Origin: Planctomycetota bacterium
GTDB taxonomy: Bacteria; Planctomycetota; UBA1135; UBA2386
Assembly (NCBI GenBank): GCA_020425915.1
Contig: JAGQQZ010000528.1
Location: forward strand, 1-6,315
Length of the DNA stretch: 6,315 bases
Direction of reading: 5' to 3'
Part shown: positions 5,055 to 6,315 of the stretch, in pieces
How the letters are laid out: each line of letters opens with the position of its first letter
Numbering within the stretch: position 1 is the first letter of the stretch
Notes under the pieces: model-generated
What the model was told of the DNA's origin: nothing
Databases searched by the model: none
The model's input: the letters and a program-made list of their open reading frames with translations, nothing else
Made by a program: the position numbers and the translations under genes

Positions 5055-6315
5055 ATGTCCACGACCGTGCTCCATTCCCTCCACATTCGAGACCTCGCGC
5101 TGATCGAGCGTGCCGAGGTCCGGTTCGACTCGGGCCTCAACGTGATCTCCGGTGAGACCGGCGGCGGAAAGTCCCTCGTCGTGACCGCGCTCGAGCTGCT
5201 GCGCGGCGGCAAGGCCTCGGCCGGGCTCGTGCGGCACGGCGCGGACGAACTCCGGGTCGACGGCGAGTTTGGAATCGGCGGTGGCGAACGGTCGCACGCC
5301 GTCTCCGAGCTCGTTCGCGAGAGCGTCGGCGTCGAACCCGAAGAGGGTCTCGTCGTCGTGACCCGGATCGTGGACCGGAAGGGGCGCTCGAAGGTTCGGA
5401 TCAACGGCCGGCCATCGACACTCGGTGCGCTTCGCGAACTCTGCACCTGGCTGCTCGAGATCCACGGTCAGGGCGAATCGCGGGCGCTGATGCGAGCCGA
5501 GATCCAGGCCGAGACCCTCGACGCGTTCGCGGGGACCACCGACCTGCGCGGCCGCTTCGCCGAGGCCCTGAGCAGTGCACGCGAACTCGCGGTGCGGATC
5601 GAGTCGGTCTGCGACGCCTCGCGCGAGCGGCTGCAGCGGGTCGAGTTCCTGCGTTTCCAGCTGGCCGAACTCGAGGACCTCGGTCTCGAGGCCGGCGAGA
5701 CCGCTCGACTCGAGGAGGAGCATCGGGTGCTCGCGAACCTCGACCGACTGCGCGACCGTCTGCAGGACGCGGGCGACGCTCTGGTCGACGGCGAACCGTC
5801 GGCTGGCGGGTTGATCAGTCGGGCCGAGCGAGCCCTGCAAGACATCAGCGAGATCGACCACGGGCTCGACGAGGCCGCGGAACTCTGCGCCGAACTCCGC
5901 ATCCAGTGCGACGAAGTCGCACGGATCGTCCAGTCGCGCCTCGCGGACCTGGAACTCGAGCCGGGGCGTCTCGAGCAAGTCGAGGAGCGACTCGCGGCGG
6001 TGCGGTCGGCGCCCGCCAGGTACGGTCCGGGCGAGGACGACCTGTTGGCGCGCGCCGTGTCGATTCGAGGCGAGCTCGACGATCTCGATGCCGACGAGCA
6101 GGGCGCGGGCGAACTCGCGGAGGCGCTCCGCGCCGCGGTCGCGGAGCTCGCACGGATCGGACGACGGCTCGTGCGTGCGAGGCGCAAGGCGTCGGCGCCG
6201 TTCGCCCGCGCGATCGAGGCGGAACTCGAGGCGCTCGGCATGCCGTCGGTTCGGTTGCAGGTCGGCATGGCGGACGATTTCGCAGCCGATCGCGTGCTCG
6301 AGGAGTCGTCGATGC
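5055..6315 (+). CDS. recN: DNA repair ATPase RecN, N-terminal part (cut by window end)
   Basis: The frame is open from the ATG at 5055 to the last base, giving 420 codons of a protein normally about 550 residues long. Residues 6-40 match the RecN start: L-x-S-L-H-I-R-D-L-A-L-I-E-R-A, then S-G-L-N-V-I-S and Walker A G-E-T-G-G-G-K-S (33-40). G-R-S-K-V-R-I-N-G-R-P-S-T-L and the Q-loop region L-L-E-I-H-G-Q follow, then a Glu/Arg/Leu-rich coiled-coil section from about residue 160 to 390. The window ends where the C-terminal ATPase half (S-G-G-E signature, Walker B) should begin. RecN is a cytoplasmic SMC-like ATPase acting in double-strand break repair and recombination. The frame stays open upstream (GTG at 5004), but the ATG at 5055 gives the normal RecN N terminus. 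No Shine-Dalgarno and no familiar LexA box is seen. Walker A has Gly where RecN usually has Ala. Confidence 0.93.
   Translation, partial: MSTTVLHSLHIRDLALIERAEVRFDSGLNVISGETGGGKSLVVTALELLRGGKASAGLVRHGADELRVDGEFGIGGGERSHAVSELVRESVGVEPEEGLVVVTRIVDRKGRSKVRINGRPSTLGALRELCTWLLEIHGQGESRALMRAEIQAETLDAFAGTTDLRGRFAEALSSARELAVRIESVCDASRERLQRVEFLRFQLAELEDLGLEAGETARLEEEHRVLANLDRLRDRLQDAGDALVDGEPSAGGLISRAERALQDISEIDHGLDEAAELCAELRIQCDEVARIVQSRLADLELEPGRLEQVEERLAAVRSAPARYGPGEDDLLARAVSIRGELDDLDADEQGAGELAEALRAAVAELARIGRRLVRARRKASAPFARAIEAELEALGMPSVRLQVGMADDFAADRVLEESSM

Noticed and set aside
4902..5978. A 358-codon - strand open frame opposite recN
   Set aside because: RecN motifs, including Walker A and the HGQ region, are unmistakable on the + strand. 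The antisense product has no recognisable features.
5055..6315. Frequent CTCGAG hexamers in recN as a repeat or site array
   Set aside because: They arise from Leu-Glu pairs coded by the preferred CTC and GAG codons in a coiled-coil-rich protein and have no regular spacing.
1..6315. Mobile element, CRISPR array, tRNA or defence system
   Set aside because: I found no terminal inverted repeats, transposase or integrase motifs, spaced direct repeats, cloverleaf structures or known defence domains.

Overview
The window is GC-rich with strong GC3 bias and holds five credible protein-coding genes. Three lie in a row on the + strand, one is convergent on the - strand, and a fifth (recN) runs off the right edge on the + strand. 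A membrane-anchored stack of carboxypeptidase-regulatory-like domains, a probable outer-membrane barrel and the absence of Shine-Dalgarno sequences at all five starts fit a Gram-negative-type bacterium. A member of the Planctomycetota or a close relative is the best guess, but no rRNA or other strong phylogenetic marker is present, so this is an inference.

Layout: (1) 78-2747, an 889-residue protein with an N-terminal signal anchor followed by about nine tandem beta-sandwich domains and no recognisable enzyme. (2) 2808-3230, a four-helix membrane protein of the DUF420/YozB/CtaM type, a family tied to haem-copper oxidase maturation. (3) 3258-3749, a YchJ-type protein with a zinc-binding SEC-C motif at each end and an NTF2-like core. 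(4) 3779-4807 on the - strand, a secreted beta-strand-rich protein ending in Trp, probably an outer-membrane barrel resembling DUF6268. (5) 5055 to the window end, the N-terminal three quarters of the DNA-repair ATPase RecN, cut just before the expected ABC signature and Walker B.

The genes do not form an obvious pathway. The arrangement looks like ordinary chromosomal housekeeping and envelope genes, each probably with its own promoter. The more interesting signals are regulatory. Genes 1 and 3 share a promoter-like layout, GACC-N17-TATnnn-N7-ATG, that would place transcription starts at or next to the ATG (leaderless mRNAs). The 29-bp gap between convergent genes 3 and 4 is filled by two overlapping, mutually exclusive hairpins. 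A 20-bp imperfect palindrome sits in the 247-bp divergent region before recN. I see no mobile element, CRISPR array, tRNA, rRNA or defence system, and no convincing undescribed multi-gene system.
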